From DASRRB01 sp036732755 (lineage in GTDB: Bacteria; Planctomycetota; B15-G4; SIAN01): DNA of 49,947 nt. The position numbers were made by a program, and so were the translations under genes. The notes beneath the pieces are model-generated. The model was not told the origin of the DNA and searched no databases. It saw only the letters and a list, made by a program, of their open reading frames with translations. This document shows positions 19,239 to 29,244 of the stretch, one piece after another. The DNA is taken from positions 1 to 49,947 of the forward strand of contig DAINBU010000019.1 of NCBI GenBank assembly GCA_036732755.1. Reading direction: 5' to 3'. The number at the start of each line of letters is the position of its first letter. The stretch's first letter is position 1.

Positions 19239-21002
19239 ATGGCGCGCTCCGTCCCGAATCCCGCGCGTCGTTCATTCGTCGCCGCCGTCCTGGTCGCCTG
19301 CATCGCGCCGACGGCCCGGGCTCAGGGGTTCCTCTGGAGAATCGACGGCGATCCGTCGACGGCGGTGCGTTTCGGATTCCGGGTCGCCTGTGTCGGCGAC
19401 GTCGACGACGACGGGGTCGACGACGTCGTCATCACCGACCCAGGCGCGAACACGTTCAAGGGCGCGTTCTACATCTATTCAGGGGCGTCGCAGGCGTTGC
19501 TCGGCAGCGGCGGCGGGACGGACAGCGCGGGATCCCTCGGCGACGGTCTCGCGGCGCTCGATGACGTCGACGGCGACGGATATCGCGACTTCGTGATCAC
19601 CAGCGAGCGCGGGCACGTCGACGTCTACTCGGCGAGGGGCGCTTCTCTCCTCTTCTCGATCCCGGTCCCGAACACGTATGTCCCGTCACTCGCGAATGCC
19701 GGCGACGTCGACCAGGACGGCACCTCGGACATCGCTTTCGGCGACGGAATGTACGCCTATGTCTATTCCGGAAAGACCGGAGCGAACCTCTTCCAATCGG
19801 GCGTACTCACCGGCCTCGCGCAGTCGATCGACGGCGCTGGCGACGTGGACGGGGATGGCGTCCCGGATGTCCTCGTCGGCGACGAACACGCCTCGGTGAA
19901 CGGAACTCACAATGGTCACGTACTCCTCGATTCGGGCGGCGACGGCAGCCTGATCCGAGAGATCGTTGGTGTCGGCGATGGCGATGCGTTCGGGTCGCTC
20001 GTGCGTGGCGGACACGACCTCGACGGGGACGGGGTGCCCGATGCCCTCGTCGGGAACCGCGAAAGCGGCACATCGCCCTCGACGTTGTTCGCCTATTCCG
20101 GCGCCACGGGAGCCGAGATCACGCGTTGGTCGATGGACGAGGTCGGAACCTGGGATCGCAATGCTGCGTTCGCCGGCGACCTCGACCGCGACGGCGTCGC
20201 GGACGTCCTCCTCGGGTCGGCACCTGACGGCTTCGTGCACGTGATCTCGGGACGGACCTGGACCGATCTCTACCGCCTGCCGATCGCGGCCGAAGCGATC
20301 GTCGGGCAGGGCGACGTGAACGGCGACGGGACGCTCGACGTGCTGGTCTCCGTCGACACGGACGGGCCGAATGGCGCCGTGGTCGCGTACTCGGGCGCCG
20401 ACGCGCCAGCGATCGCGTCGATCCAGCCCGACCGCGCGAACTACCGCGCCGCGCCGACCCTGACGATCACCGGTTCCGGCTTCGCGAGCGGCACTCAGCT
20501 CCAGGTCCTCGTCGGAGCGCAGGCAGCCTCGAACGTCACCGTCGTCGACTTCGCGACACTCACTTGTACGGTGCCGTCCGGCGACCCCGGCCCGTGCGAC
20601 ATCGTCGTCTCGAACAGCCTCGGCAACGCGACGGCGGCGGGGGCATTCGTCCGGACGCCGGCCGTCCTGCTCGGCGGCGATCCGACCCCCGGCGGCCGCG
20701 TGACGATCCGCCACCTGCTCGATCCGGGCGACGGCGTCTTCTCGATCGTCGGCGTGCCTCCCGCCGTCTCGATCCCGACGCCCCCCTACGACGGGCAGCT
20801 CTGCATCGCGCCGTTCTTCCCGCTCGTCCTGGTCCCGCCGGGGAGGTGGCCGTTCACTGAGCTCGACCTCGTCGGCGACATCCCCAACGATCCCGCACTC
20901 GTCGGGATCCAGGTGCTCTTCCAGGCGCTGATCGGGCCGCGCTTCTCGATCCCGGGCAAAGACGCCGCCTGGAGCAACTGCGCGGTGCTGACCGTCCAGT
21001 AG
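19239..21002 (+). CDS. Secreted FG-GAP repeat protein with IPT/TIG domain
   Basis: A 587-residue exported protein. The signal peptide covers about residues 1-28 (FVAAVLVACIAPTARAQ). Residues about 30-385 are FG-GAP (integrin-alpha-like beta-propeller) repeats with Asp-rich calcium loops: GDVDDDGVDDVVITD, DVDGDGYRDFVI, GDVDQDGTSDIAFGDG, GDVDGDGVPDVLVGD, DLDGDGVPDALVG and GDVNGDGTLDVLVS. An IPT/TIG domain follows (about 388-472). The last ~115 residues are a beta domain ending WSNCAVLTV. The ATG is chosen because AGGAG lies 7 bases upstream and the signal peptide follows. A TAGAAT box at 19151-19156 could be a -10. Such proteins are usually surface adhesins or matrix proteins; the ligand is unknown. 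Confidence 0.9.
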   Translation: MARSVPNPARRSFVAAVLVACIAPTARAQGFLWRIDGDPSTAVRFGFRVACVGDVDDDGVDDVVITDPGANTFKGAFYIYSGASQALLGSGGGTDSAGSLGDGLAALDDVDGDGYRDFVITSERGHVDVYSARGASLLFSIPVPNTYVPSLANAGDVDQDGTSDIAFGDGMYAYVYSGKTGANLFQSGVLTGLAQSIDGAGDVDGDGVPDVLVGDEHASVNGTHNGHVLLDSGGDGSLIREIVGVGDGDAFGSLVRGGHDLDGDGVPDALVGNRESGTSPSTLFAYSGATGAEITRWSMDEVGTWDRNAAFAGDLDRDGVADVLLGSAPDGFVHVISGRTWTDLYRLPIAAEAIVGQGDVNGDGTLDVLVSVDTDGPNGAVVAYSGADAPAIASIQPDRANYRAAPTLTITGSGFASGTQLQVLVGAQAASNVTVVDFATLTCTVPSGDPGPCDIVVSNSLGNATAAGAFVRTPAVLLGGDPTPGGRVTIRHLLDPGDGVFSIVGVPPAVSIPTPPYDGQLCIAPFFPLVLVPPGRWPFTELDLVGDIPNDPALVGIQVLFQALIGPRFSIPGKDAAWSNCAVLTVQ

Positions 21003-21063
21003 ACCGGCGCCGACGACGGAGCGACCCGACGCGCGCGAACTTCACGCGCTCCGCGGCCGCCGC

Positions 21064-21945
21064 TCAGGCGTAGCGCTCGAGGACGTCGTTCAGGCGCTCG
21101 TCGACCGACTGCACCAGCTCGTCGAGCGCGGCGGCGTCGAGGTCGAGCGCCGAGCTGGTCGCCTCCGCGAGCGGCTCCTGCGGCAGCGCCGGCTCGCCCT
21201 TCTTGCGGCGCGCCGCGACGCGCTCGGAGACGAGGTCGGCGACGTGGACGACGTGCGCCGCCGCGTCCGCCGGATCGCGGCACCACGGGTCCGTGGCGAA
21301 CGCGAGCTCCGGCGAGTGGTGGTACTGGATCGCGCGCACCAGCGGGTCGGGCAGGTTCCAGTACTGCGCGACGACGGCGCCGAGCTCCGCGTGGTCGACG
21401 CCGAGGATCTCGAGCTCGGCGTCGCGCTCGGAGAGTCGGCCCTGCTCCTCCGCAGCGCGCAGGAGCGCGAGGTGGCTCGGCTCGAGGAAGCGCGCCATCA
21501 CGAGCTTGCCGACGTCGTGCAGCAGCGCCGCCGTGAACGACTCGACCGGCAGCTTCCGGCGCAGCCGTGCGCCGAGGCTCTCGACCGTGAGCGCGGCGGC
21601 GACCGAATGGACCCAGAGCTCCCCTTCGGCGAGGCCGTACTGCGCGACGGCCTGGTGCAGGCGCTTCTTCACGCCGAGCGCCATCGCCATCGAGAAGAGC
21701 GGCCCGGTGCCCACGCGCATGACGGCGTCGCTGATCGTCGTGATGCGATTCCCGCGCGACGCGAGCGCCGAGTTGGCGACGCGCAGGATCCGCGGCGTGA
21801 GCGTCTGGTCGAGCGTGATCGCCTCCTCGACCTCGCTCATCTCCCAGTCCGGGCGCGTGAGCAGCCCCATCAGGCGCGTGACCGTCGCCGGCAGCGGCTG
21901 GAGATCGCGCGCGGCCAGGACCAGGGCGTCTTGATCGACCAGCAC
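21064..21945 (-). CDS. HDOD-domain signalling protein
   Basis: About 293 residues. Residues about 10-215 form an HDOD domain, a catalytically inactive relative of HD phosphohydrolases used in bacterial signalling. Visible features are LQPLPATVTRLMGLLTRPDW, LTPRILRVANSALASRG, RVGTGPLFSMAMALGVKK, the AALLHDVGKLVM segment, and GVDHAELGAVVAQYWNLPDP with RAIQYHHSP. The C-terminus is helical. The GTG at 21945 is chosen since it leaves a normal 95-base gap to fumC and starts just before the domain; the longer open frame would overlap fumC and begins with Arg-rich sequence that looks non-coding. No output domain or membrane segment is present. The partner is unknown. Confidence 0.88.
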   Translation of the reverse strand: MLVDQDALVLAARDLQPLPATVTRLMGLLTRPDWEMSEVEEAITLDQTLTPRILRVANSALASRGNRITTISDAVMRVGTGPLFSMAMALGVKKRLHQAVAQYGLAEGELWVHSVAAALTVESLGARLRRKLPVESFTAALLHDVGKLVMARFLEPSHLALLRAAEEQGRLSERDAELEILGVDHAELGAVVAQYWNLPDPLVRAIQYHHSPELAFATDPWCRDPADAAAHVVHVADLVSERVAARRKKGEPALPQEPLAEATSSALDLDAAALDELVQSVDERLNDVLERYA

Positions 21946-22040
21946 GTTCGTCGCCTCGCGGACCGCCGGGTAAGGGGACCTCGACGTTTTCGGCGGGCGG
22001 CGCGCCCGGCATGAAGCGCAGGACGGCGCGCGGGCGGGGA

Positions 22041-23441
22041 TCAGCCCCCGCCGGCCCCCTCGACGATCCCGCCGTCGCACATCGGCGCCGGGTCGAGCAG
22101 GCGCTTCAGCTCGTCGCGAGAAAGTTTCGTCTCCTCGGCGGCGACGTCGATCAGGCGGCGCCCCTCCTGGTAGGCCTTCTTGGCGAGCGCGGCGCCCTTC
22201 TCGTACCCGATCACCGGGTTGAGGGCGGTCACCAGGATCGGGTTCTTGTCGACCAGCTCGGTCATGCGCGCCTCGTTCACCGTGAAGCCGGCGATGGCCT
22301 TGTCGGCCAGCAGGCGCGCGGCGGCGGCGAGCAACTCGACGCTCTCCAGCACGTTGCGCGCGAGCAGCGGCAGCATCACGTTGAGCTCGAAGGTGCCCGA
22401 CTGGCCGCCCACCAGGATCGCGGCGTCGTTGCCGACGACCTGCGCGCAGACCATCAGCACGGCCTCCGGGATCACCGGGTTCACCTTGCCCGGCATGATG
22501 CTCGAGCCGGGCTGCAGCGCCGGGAGCGCGATCTCCCCGAGCCCCGCGATCGGCCCGCTGTTCATCCAGCGCAGGTCGTTGCAGATCTTGGTCAGCCCGG
22601 CGGCGGTCGCCTTGAGCTGGCCCGAGAGCTCGACGATCGAGTCGGGCGCGGCGAGGCTCGCGAAGAAGTTGCGCGAGCGGCGGAAGGCGATGCCGGTCGC
22701 GGAGGCGATGCGGCCGGCGAAGCGCTCCGCGAACTCGGGGTGGGCGTTCACGCCGGTGCCGACGGCCGTCCCGCCCTGCGCCAGTTCGTGCACGCGCGGA
22801 AGCGTCGCCTGCACGCGCTCGATCGCGAGCTGGACCTGGTGCGCCCAGCCCGACATCTGCTGCCCGAGCCGCACCGGCATCGCGTCCATCAGGTGGGTGC
22901 GGCCGGTCTTCACGACCGCGCCGACCTGCCCCGCCTTCGTCTCGATGGACGCCTTCAGGTGCAGCAGCGCGGGCAGCAGCCGCTCGTGCACCTGCAGCGC
23001 GGCGCTCACGTGCAGCGCGGTCGGGATCGCGTCGTTGCTCGACTGCCCCATGTTCACGTGGTCGTTGGGGTGCACCTTCTTCCCGAGCCGCTTCGAGGCG
23101 AGCGCGCCGATCACCTCGTTCGCGTTCATGTTGGTCGAGGTGCCCGACCCGGTCTGGAACACGTCGATCGGGAACTCGGCGTCGTGCTGCCCCGCCTCGA
23201 CCTCCTGCGCGGCCGCGACGATCGCGCCGGCGACGTCGGCGGGCAGCAGGCCGAGGTCGCGGTTCACCTCGGCCGCCACGCGCTTGACCATCCCGAGCGC
23301 GCGCAGGAAGGCGCGCGGCAGCGGGCGGCCGCTGATCGGGAAGTTGTCGACCGCGCGCTGGGTGGTCGCGCCGTAGAGGGCGCCGGCGGGGACGCGCACC
23401 TCCCCCATGCTGTCCTTCTCCATGCGCCAGGCGCTGTCCAT
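22041..23441 (-). CDS. fumC: Class II fumarate hydratase
   Basis: A 466-residue tetrameric, metal-independent fumarase that interconverts fumarate and malate in the TCA cycle. The family signature GSSIMPGKVNPVIPE is at 312-326, with the catalytic Ser. The substrate-site motifs TGSGTSTNMNANEV (97-110), NDHVNMGQSSNDAIPTALH (126-144) and KTGRTHLMDAMP (178-189, catalytic His183) are all present. The start at 23441 gives the usual N-terminus with a GEVRVPAGALYGATTQRAV block. The promoter side faces the terminator of the DUF3332 gene, so it is its own transcription unit. The HDOD gene lies 95 bases downstream on the same strand. Confidence 0.97.
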   Translation of the reverse strand: MDSAWRMEKDSMGEVRVPAGALYGATTQRAVDNFPISGRPLPRAFLRALGMVKRVAAEVNRDLGLLPADVAGAIVAAAQEVEAGQHDAEFPIDVFQTGSGTSTNMNANEVIGALASKRLGKKVHPNDHVNMGQSSNDAIPTALHVSAALQVHERLLPALLHLKASIETKAGQVGAVVKTGRTHLMDAMPVRLGQQMSGWAHQVQLAIERVQATLPRVHELAQGGTAVGTGVNAHPEFAERFAGRIASATGIAFRRSRNFFASLAAPDSIVELSGQLKATAAGLTKICNDLRWMNSGPIAGLGEIALPALQPGSSIMPGKVNPVIPEAVLMVCAQVVGNDAAILVGGQSGTFELNVMLPLLARNVLESVELLAAAARLLADKAIAGFTVNEARMTELVDKNPILVTALNPVIGYEKGAALAKKAYQEGRRLIDVAAEETKLSRDELKRLLDPAPMCDGGIVEGAGGG

Positions 23442-23475
23442 GCTCGGCTCCGGGGGCGTCCCTTCATGAAAGCGC

Positions 23476-23507
23476 CGCGGCGGACCGGATCTCCCCGGTC
23501 CGCCGCG
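23476..23507 (-). terminator. Hairpin terminator after the DUF3332 gene
   Basis: A perfect 13-bp stem (23476-23488 with 23495-23507) with a 6-base loop lies 39 bases downstream of the stop at 23547 on the minus strand. The transcript then reads through GCGCTTTC, a weak T run. Its position isolates this gene from fumC, whose start is 35 bases further on. Confidence 0.75.
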
Positions 23508-23546
23508 ACGAAACGTCCAAGACTGCTGCGGAATGCGGCGGGCGGG

Positions 23547-24035
23547 TCAGCGCGCCGCGACGACCTCGATCGAGCCGTCGAGCTGCTCGGTGGCGGAGAC
23601 GAGCGCCACGCCGTTCTCGTCGCGCAGGACGGAGTTGACTCCGTTGCTCTGGTCGACGATGCGCATCGTCACGAGCCGGCCGTCCTCGAACACCTCGGCC
23701 TTGAGCTGCGTGTTCGACAGCTTCGTGAGCGTGTACGTGCGGTGGTCGTCGATCTTGCCGGTCGCCGAGCTGCCGGACGGCGCGTCGATCCAGTTCTTGC
23801 CGCTCCAGAACTCGACGGTGTTGAAGATGAACGCGTCGCACAGCGCGACGATCTCGTAAACCGGGATGATGACGGAGAGGAGGAAGATGCCCTCGTTCGC
23901 CCACTTGTTGTCGGTGACGTGGCCGTTCCAGTGCCAGTAACGCTGCGTCAGGTGGAAGTTGCCGAAGCACGCCGTGGTCGAGAGCAGTCCGGCCAGAAGC
24001 AAGCCTTGCCACTTCCATTTCCGAGAAAGCGTCAT
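23547..24035 (-). CDS. DUF3332 family lipoprotein
   Basis: A 162-residue exported protein. The N-terminus is Lys-rich, then hydrophobic, ending in a lipobox (LLSTTAC) with Cys near residue 23, so it is a likely lipoprotein. The body matches DUF3332 as I know it: FGNFHLTQRYWHWNGHV, then NKWANEGIFLLSVIIPVYEI, ALCDAFIFNTVEFWSG, and a C-terminal beta region. The second hydrophobic stretch (FLLSVIIPVYEIVALCDAFIF) could be a membrane segment. The function of the family is not known. The ATG at 24035 is favoured because GGAG lies 6 bases upstream; alternative in-frame ATGs at 24047 and 24074 lack good sites. It has its own terminator. Confidence 0.85.
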   Translation of the reverse strand: MTLSRKWKWQGLLLAGLLSTTACFGNFHLTQRYWHWNGHVTDNKWANEGIFLLSVIIPVYEIVALCDAFIFNTVEFWSGKNWIDAPSGSSATGKIDDHRTYTLTKLSNTQLKAEVFEDGRLVTMRIVDQSNGVNSVLRDENGVALVSATEQLDGSIEVVAAR

Positions 24036-24164
24036 TCGGTTCTCCATCCTTGTTTTGCCTCGACGGAGAGCCATCTCCCCGCCCCATCGGCGCGCGATGG
24101 TAGCAACCGGGACGGCCGGAGTTGGAATCGCGGAGCGGAGAAGGGGGGACGGTGCGGCGCGCGA

Positions 24165-25229
24165 CTACTGCACCAGCTTCTTCACCTCGGCGGTGACGAG
24201 GTCGCCGATCTCGCTGGTCGGGTGGTCGCCGGCGCCGAGGCTGCGGATCCGACCGCTCGTGAGCAGGCCGGCGATCGCCTTCTCGCACGTCGCCGCCGCC
24301 TCCTTCTCGCCGATGTAGTCGAGCATCATCCCGCCCGCGTTGATCGCCGCGAGCGGGTTCGCCGAGTTCTTGCCGCGGTACTTCGGGGCCGAGCCGTGGA
24401 TCGGCTCGAACATGCTCGTCTTGCCCGGATGGAGGTTGCCCGACGCGGCGATGCCCATGCCGCCCTGCACCATGGCGCCGAGGTCGGTGAAGATGTCGCC
24501 GAAGATGTTCGGCATCACGCAGACGTCGAACGACTCGGGGTTCTTCACCAGCCACATGCAGGCGGCGTCGATGTAGGCGTGGTCGGTCTCGATGCCCGGG
24601 TTCTCCTTCGCGACGTCGGCGAAGGCGCGCGTCCAGATGTCCTGCGGGCGGACCGCGTTGGCCTTGTCGATCAGAGTGACCTTCTTCCGCTTGCGCCCCT
24701 TCGCGATCTCGAAGGCGTAGCGGATCGCCCGCTCGCACCCCTTGCGCGTGTAGAGCATGGTCGCGATCGCGATCTCGTCGGGCGTCCCCTGCTTGAAGTT
24801 GCCGCCGATGCCGGTGTAGGCGTCCTCGGTGTTCTCGCGCACGACGACCAGGTCGACGTCCGCGGGCTTCTTGTCCTTCAACGGACAGAACCGTGAATCG
24901 TAGAGCTTGATCGGGCGCAGGTTGACGTAGAGGTCGAGCTTGAAGCGCAGCCCCGCGATGATGGCGCGCTCGAGCAGGCCGACCTCGATGCGCGGGTCGC
25001 CGATCGCACCGAGGTAGACCGCGCGGTGCTGGCGGTACTCGTCGAGCGCCGAGTCGGGCATCGTCACGCCCGTCTTCAGGAAGTGGTCGGCGCCCCACGG
25101 GTAGTCGGTGTACTTCAGCTTGAAGCCGTAGATGGAGGCGAGCGCGTCGAGGACCTTGCGTCCTTCGCGGATGACTTCCTCGCCGATGCCGTCGCCGGGG
25201 ATGACGGCGATCGCGTGTTCACGAGCCAT
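24165..25229 (-). CDS. Isocitrate/isopropylmalate dehydrogenase family enzyme (LeuB-like)
   Basis: A 354-residue NAD(P)-dependent beta-decarboxylating dehydrogenase. It has the N-terminal IAVIPGDGIGEEVIREG (7-23), the substrate-binding Arg block KLDLYVNLRPIKLYD, the VVVRENTEDAYTGIGG loop that varies with substrate, the Lys/Asp catalytic region KVTLIDKANAVRP, the metal-binding Asp in VCVMPNIFGDIFTDLGAMV, and the cofactor loop EPIHGSAPKYRGKNSANPL. The substrate loop (ENTE) differs from classical LeuB (usually ELTGG), so 3-isopropylmalate, isocitrate, homoisocitrate or a tartrate/malate-like compound are all possible. No leuA, leuC or leuD gene is nearby. It is the last gene of a five-gene operon with beta-oxidation enzymes and lies 18 bases after the thiolase gene. 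Confidence 0.85.
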   Translation of the reverse strand: MAREHAIAVIPGDGIGEEVIREGRKVLDALASIYGFKLKYTDYPWGADHFLKTGVTMPDSALDEYRQHRAVYLGAIGDPRIEVGLLERAIIAGLRFKLDLYVNLRPIKLYDSRFCPLKDKKPADVDLVVVRENTEDAYTGIGGNFKQGTPDEIAIATMLYTRKGCERAIRYAFEIAKGRKRKKVTLIDKANAVRPQDIWTRAFADVAKENPGIETDHAYIDAACMWLVKNPESFDVCVMPNIFGDIFTDLGAMVQGGMGIAASGNLHPGKTSMFEPIHGSAPKYRGKNSANPLAAINAGGMMLDYIGEKEAAATCEKAIAGLLTSGRIRSLGAGDHPTSEIGDLVTAEVKKLVQ

Positions 25230-25247
25230 GAGGTTCGCCGTCCTTGT

Positions 25248-26453
<1,206 letters not shown>

Positions 26454-26484
26454 GGTCGGCCCTCTCTAGCGATCGCGGCGCGGG

Positions 26485-27270
26485 TCACTGGCCCTTGAAC
26501 TGGGCCGGCCGCTTCTCCAGGAACGCGGCCATCCCTTCCTTCATGTCCTGCGTGGTGCAGAGCAGGCCGAAGAGGTTGCTCTCGGCGTTCAACCCCTCGT
26601 CGAGCGGGAGGTCGAGGCCGCGGAAGGCGGCCTCGAGCGCGAAGCGCAGCGCGATCGGCCCGCGGGCGAGCATCTTGTCGACCAGCTCGCGCGTCTTCGG
26701 CAGGAGCTCGGCCGATTCCCAGACGTGGTTCACCAGGCCGATGCGGAACGCCTCGTCGGCGTTGATCGGCTCCCCGGTGAGGATCATCTCCATCGCGCGG
26801 CCGATGCCGACCAGCCGCGGCAGGCGCTGCGTCCCGCCGTAGCCCGGGATCACGCCGAGCTTCACCTCGGGCAGGCCGACGACGGCGTTCTTGGAGGCGG
26901 TCCGGAACGTACAGGCGCTCGCGAGCTCGAGCCCGCCGCCGAGGCAGAAGCCGTTGATCGCGGCGACCACCGGCTTGCCGAGCCGCTCGACGAAGCTGAA
27001 GAGGAGCTGCCCGCGCCGCGCGATCTCCTTGGCAGAGAGCGGCGTGTTCTCCTTCAACTCGTTGATGTCGGCGCCCGCGATGAAGAACTTCTCGCCCGCG
27101 CCGGTCACGATGGCGGCGCGGACCGCCGCGTCCTTCTGGACGGCGGTGAAGGCGGCCTCGAGCTCGCCCAGCGTGGCGCGGTTGAGCGCGTTGCCGACCT
27201 TCGGCCGGTTGACCGTGATCGTCGCAACGCCTCCGCTCACCTCGTACAGCAGGTTCTCGAAAGTCGGCAT
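26485..27270 (-). CDS. Enoyl-CoA hydratase
   Basis: A 261-residue crotonase-fold enzyme that hydrates trans-2-enoyl-CoA to (S)-3-hydroxyacyl-CoA. The two catalytic Glu residues of the hydratase class are present, Glu115 in GGGLELA and Glu135 in GLPEVKLGVIPGYGGTQRL. The oxyanion-hole segment FIAGADINEL (63-72) is also intact. The length is standard for a monofunctional hydratase. It lies 31 bases upstream of the thiolase gene and 34 bases downstream of the cyclophilin gene, on the same strand. Confidence 0.95.
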   Translation of the reverse strand: MPTFENLLYEVSGGVATITVNRPKVGNALNRATLGELEAAFTAVQKDAAVRAAIVTGAGEKFFIAGADINELKENTPLSAKEIARRGQLLFSFVERLGKPVVAAINGFCLGGGLELASACTFRTASKNAVVGLPEVKLGVIPGYGGTQRLPRLVGIGRAMEMILTGEPINADEAFRIGLVNHVWESAELLPKTRELVDKMLARGPIALRFALEAAFRGLDLPLDEGLNAESNLFGLLCTTQDMKEGMAAFLEKRPAQFKGQ

Positions 27271-27304
27271 GGTTCTCCGCTCCGTCTCCGTCCCGGACCC
27301 GCCG

Positions 27305-28255
27305 TCACTTCGCGCCGGCCGGCGCGACGGGACGGACCTTCTGGATCAGCACCTGCTCGCGCGGCTTGCTCGGCCCGCTGTCGGTGCCGTTGGGGTTCAT
27401 CACGCACGGCGTTTCGCACAGCTTGTCGAGCACGTCGAGGCCGCGCACGATCCGGCCGAACGCGGCGTAGTTGCCGTCGAGGAACGGCGCCGCCTTCTGC
27501 ACCAGGAAGAACTGGCAGCTCGCCGTGTCGAAGTCGCGCTGGCGCGCCATCGAGATCACGCCGCGCTCGTGCTTCAGGTCGCTCTTCTCGAAGCGCAGGA
27601 AGCGGCCGGTCGTGCCGGTGCCGTCGCCCTTCGGGTCGCCGCCCTGGATCATGAAGCCCTTCACGATCCGGTGGAACGTGAGGCCGTCGTAGAAGCCGCG
27701 CTCCGCGAGCGCCATGAAGTTGGAGACCGTGCGCGGCGCCTTGTCGGGAAAGAACTCGAGCTCGATCTCGCCGGCGGCCGTCTCGAGCACGGCGTGGAAG
27801 CCGGTCCAATCGCGCGCGACCTCGACGTCGAGCGGGGTCGAGACGACGCCCTTCCCGCCGGCGAGCGCCACCTCGCAGCGGACCGCGTAGCGGCCGGGCG
27901 CCGTGAAGAGGCCGGTCGCCGCGGAAGCGAGGTCGATCGTCGCGGAGAGCGACGCCCCCGCCGGCAGCGTCAGCGCGTGGCGCGCTCCGGCCGGTGCGAC
28001 CGTCTCGGCGAGCACCACCTCGGTGTGGGTCGGGGCGTCGACGGCGTTGACCTTCATGCCCTGGCCGAACAGCACGCCGTTCGGGACCTCGAGCGGCGTC
28101 GCGCCGCGGTTCTCGAGCACGAGCTTCACCGGGACGGGGCGGCCGACCTGCAGGAACGAGCCGTCGGTCGCGAGCGTGACGACGAGGCCGTCGTCCTGCA
28201 GCGCGCCGAGGGCGACGAGCGCCGCCGCGACAGCGAAGGGGGATCGGGAAGACAC
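27305..28255 (-). CDS. Exported cyclophilin-type peptidyl-prolyl isomerase
   Basis: A 316-residue protein with a short hydrophobic N-terminus (FAVAAALVALGAL) that suggests export. Residues about 20-145 form a beta-sandwich-like domain (VTLATDGSFLQVGRPVPVKL, LENRGATPLEVPNG). Residues about 148-305 are a cyclophilin domain that catalyses proline cis-trans isomerisation: the active-site block FHRIVKGFMIQGGDPKG, with catalytic Arg and Gln, and FFLVQKAAPFLDGNYAAFG are intact. The extra N-terminal domain is unusual for bacterial PpiA/PpiB. It is embedded between the 3-hydroxyacyl-CoA dehydrogenase and enoyl-CoA hydratase genes with gaps of about 30 bases, so it is co-transcribed with metabolic genes for no clear reason. 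Confidence 0.92.
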   Translation of the reverse strand: MSSRSPFAVAAALVALGALQDDGLVVTLATDGSFLQVGRPVPVKLVLENRGATPLEVPNGVLFGQGMKVNAVDAPTHTEVVLAETVAPAGARHALTLPAGASLSATIDLASAATGLFTAPGRYAVRCEVALAGGKGVVSTPLDVEVARDWTGFHAVLETAAGEIELEFFPDKAPRTVSNFMALAERGFYDGLTFHRIVKGFMIQGGDPKGDGTGTTGRFLRFEKSDLKHERGVISMARQRDFDTASCQFFLVQKAAPFLDGNYAAFGRIVRGLDVLDKLCETPCVMNPNGTDSGPSKPREQVLIQKVRPVAPAGAK

Positions 28256-28283
28256 GACGCGACTCGCGCGCGCGCCGCCGCGC

Positions 28284-29156
28284 TCAGCCCTTCACCTTGT
28301 CGCCGTCCCACTCGTAGAAGCCGCGCCCGGACTTCCGGCCGAGCTTCCCCTCCTTCACCATCTTCTTCAGCAGCTCGGAGGGCTTGAACGACGGCTCGTT
28401 GGGGTAGCGCTGGTGCCAACCTTCGAGGATCGAGAGGGTCGTGTCGAGCCCGACGTAGTCGAGCAGCTTGATCGGCCCCATCGGGTGGCCGCAGCCGAGC
28501 TCCATCCCGGTGTCGACGTCCTTGAACGTCGCGTCGCCGCGCTCGACCATCAGGATGGCTTCGTGCAGTAGAGGGACGAGCAGCCGGTTCACGACGAAGC
28601 CGGGCGTGTCCTTGGCCAGGATCGGCGCCTTGCCGCACGCCTCGCCGAACGCGCGCGCGGACGCCACGACGTCGGGCGCGGTCTTCCTGCCCTGGATCAC
28701 CTCGACCAGCTTCATGAGCTGGACCGGGTTGAAGAAGTGGAGCCCGACGAAGCGCTCGGGGCGGCCGCTCGCGTCGGCCATCTCGCCGATCGGGAACGAC
28801 GAGGTGTTGCTGGCGAAGATCGTCTCCTTCTTGCAGAGCCGGCCGAGCTCCGCGAAGAGCTTCTTCTTCTGGTCGAGGTCCTCGACGATCGCCTCGACGA
28901 CGAGGTCGCAGTCCTTCAGGTCGGCGAGGTTCGTGGTCGGCTTGAGCCGCGCCTTGACCGCCTCGGCCTCCTCGGCCTTGAGCCGGCCCTTCTCGACCAG
29001 CTTCGCGAGGGAGGCGTGGACGCGGCCGAGCCCCTTCTGCGCGAGCTCGAGCGAGACCTCCCGCGCCAGCACCTCGCAGCCCGCGGTGGCCGCGACCTGG
29101 GCGATGCCGGAGCCCATGAGCCCGCAGCCGACGACTCCGACCTTCTTGATCTGCAC
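28284..29156 (-). CDS. 3-hydroxybutyryl-CoA dehydrogenase
   Basis: A 290-residue NAD-dependent dehydrogenase that oxidises (S)-3-hydroxyacyl-CoA. The Rossmann motif GVVGCGLMGSGIAQ (7-20) is followed by the SSFPIGEMAD and RFVGLHFFNPVQLMKLVEVI segments, with the His-Glu catalytic pair expected in LHFFNPV and after it. The C-terminal domain has the GFVVNRLLVPLLHEAI dimer helix and GCGHPMGPIKLLDYVGLD. The length matches the HBD/PaaH group. It is the first gene of the five-gene operon; 88 bases separate it from the receiver-DUF4388 gene upstream. Confidence 0.95.
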   Translation of the reverse strand: MQIKKVGVVGCGLMGSGIAQVAATAGCEVLAREVSLELAQKGLGRVHASLAKLVEKGRLKAEEAEAVKARLKPTTNLADLKDCDLVVEAIVEDLDQKKKLFAELGRLCKKETIFASNTSSFPIGEMADASGRPERFVGLHFFNPVQLMKLVEVIQGRKTAPDVVASARAFGEACGKAPILAKDTPGFVVNRLLVPLLHEAILMVERGDATFKDVDTGMELGCGHPMGPIKLLDYVGLDTTLSILEGWHQRYPNEPSFKPSELLKKMVKEGKLGRKSGRGFYEWDGDKVKG

Positions 29157-29244
29157 GACGACTCTCCTCGCACCGCTGCCTCGAAATGAGGGGCGAGGAT
29201 TAGAGCAGACGGCGCCGGAGCGAGAAAGCCCCGCGGGCGAGGCG

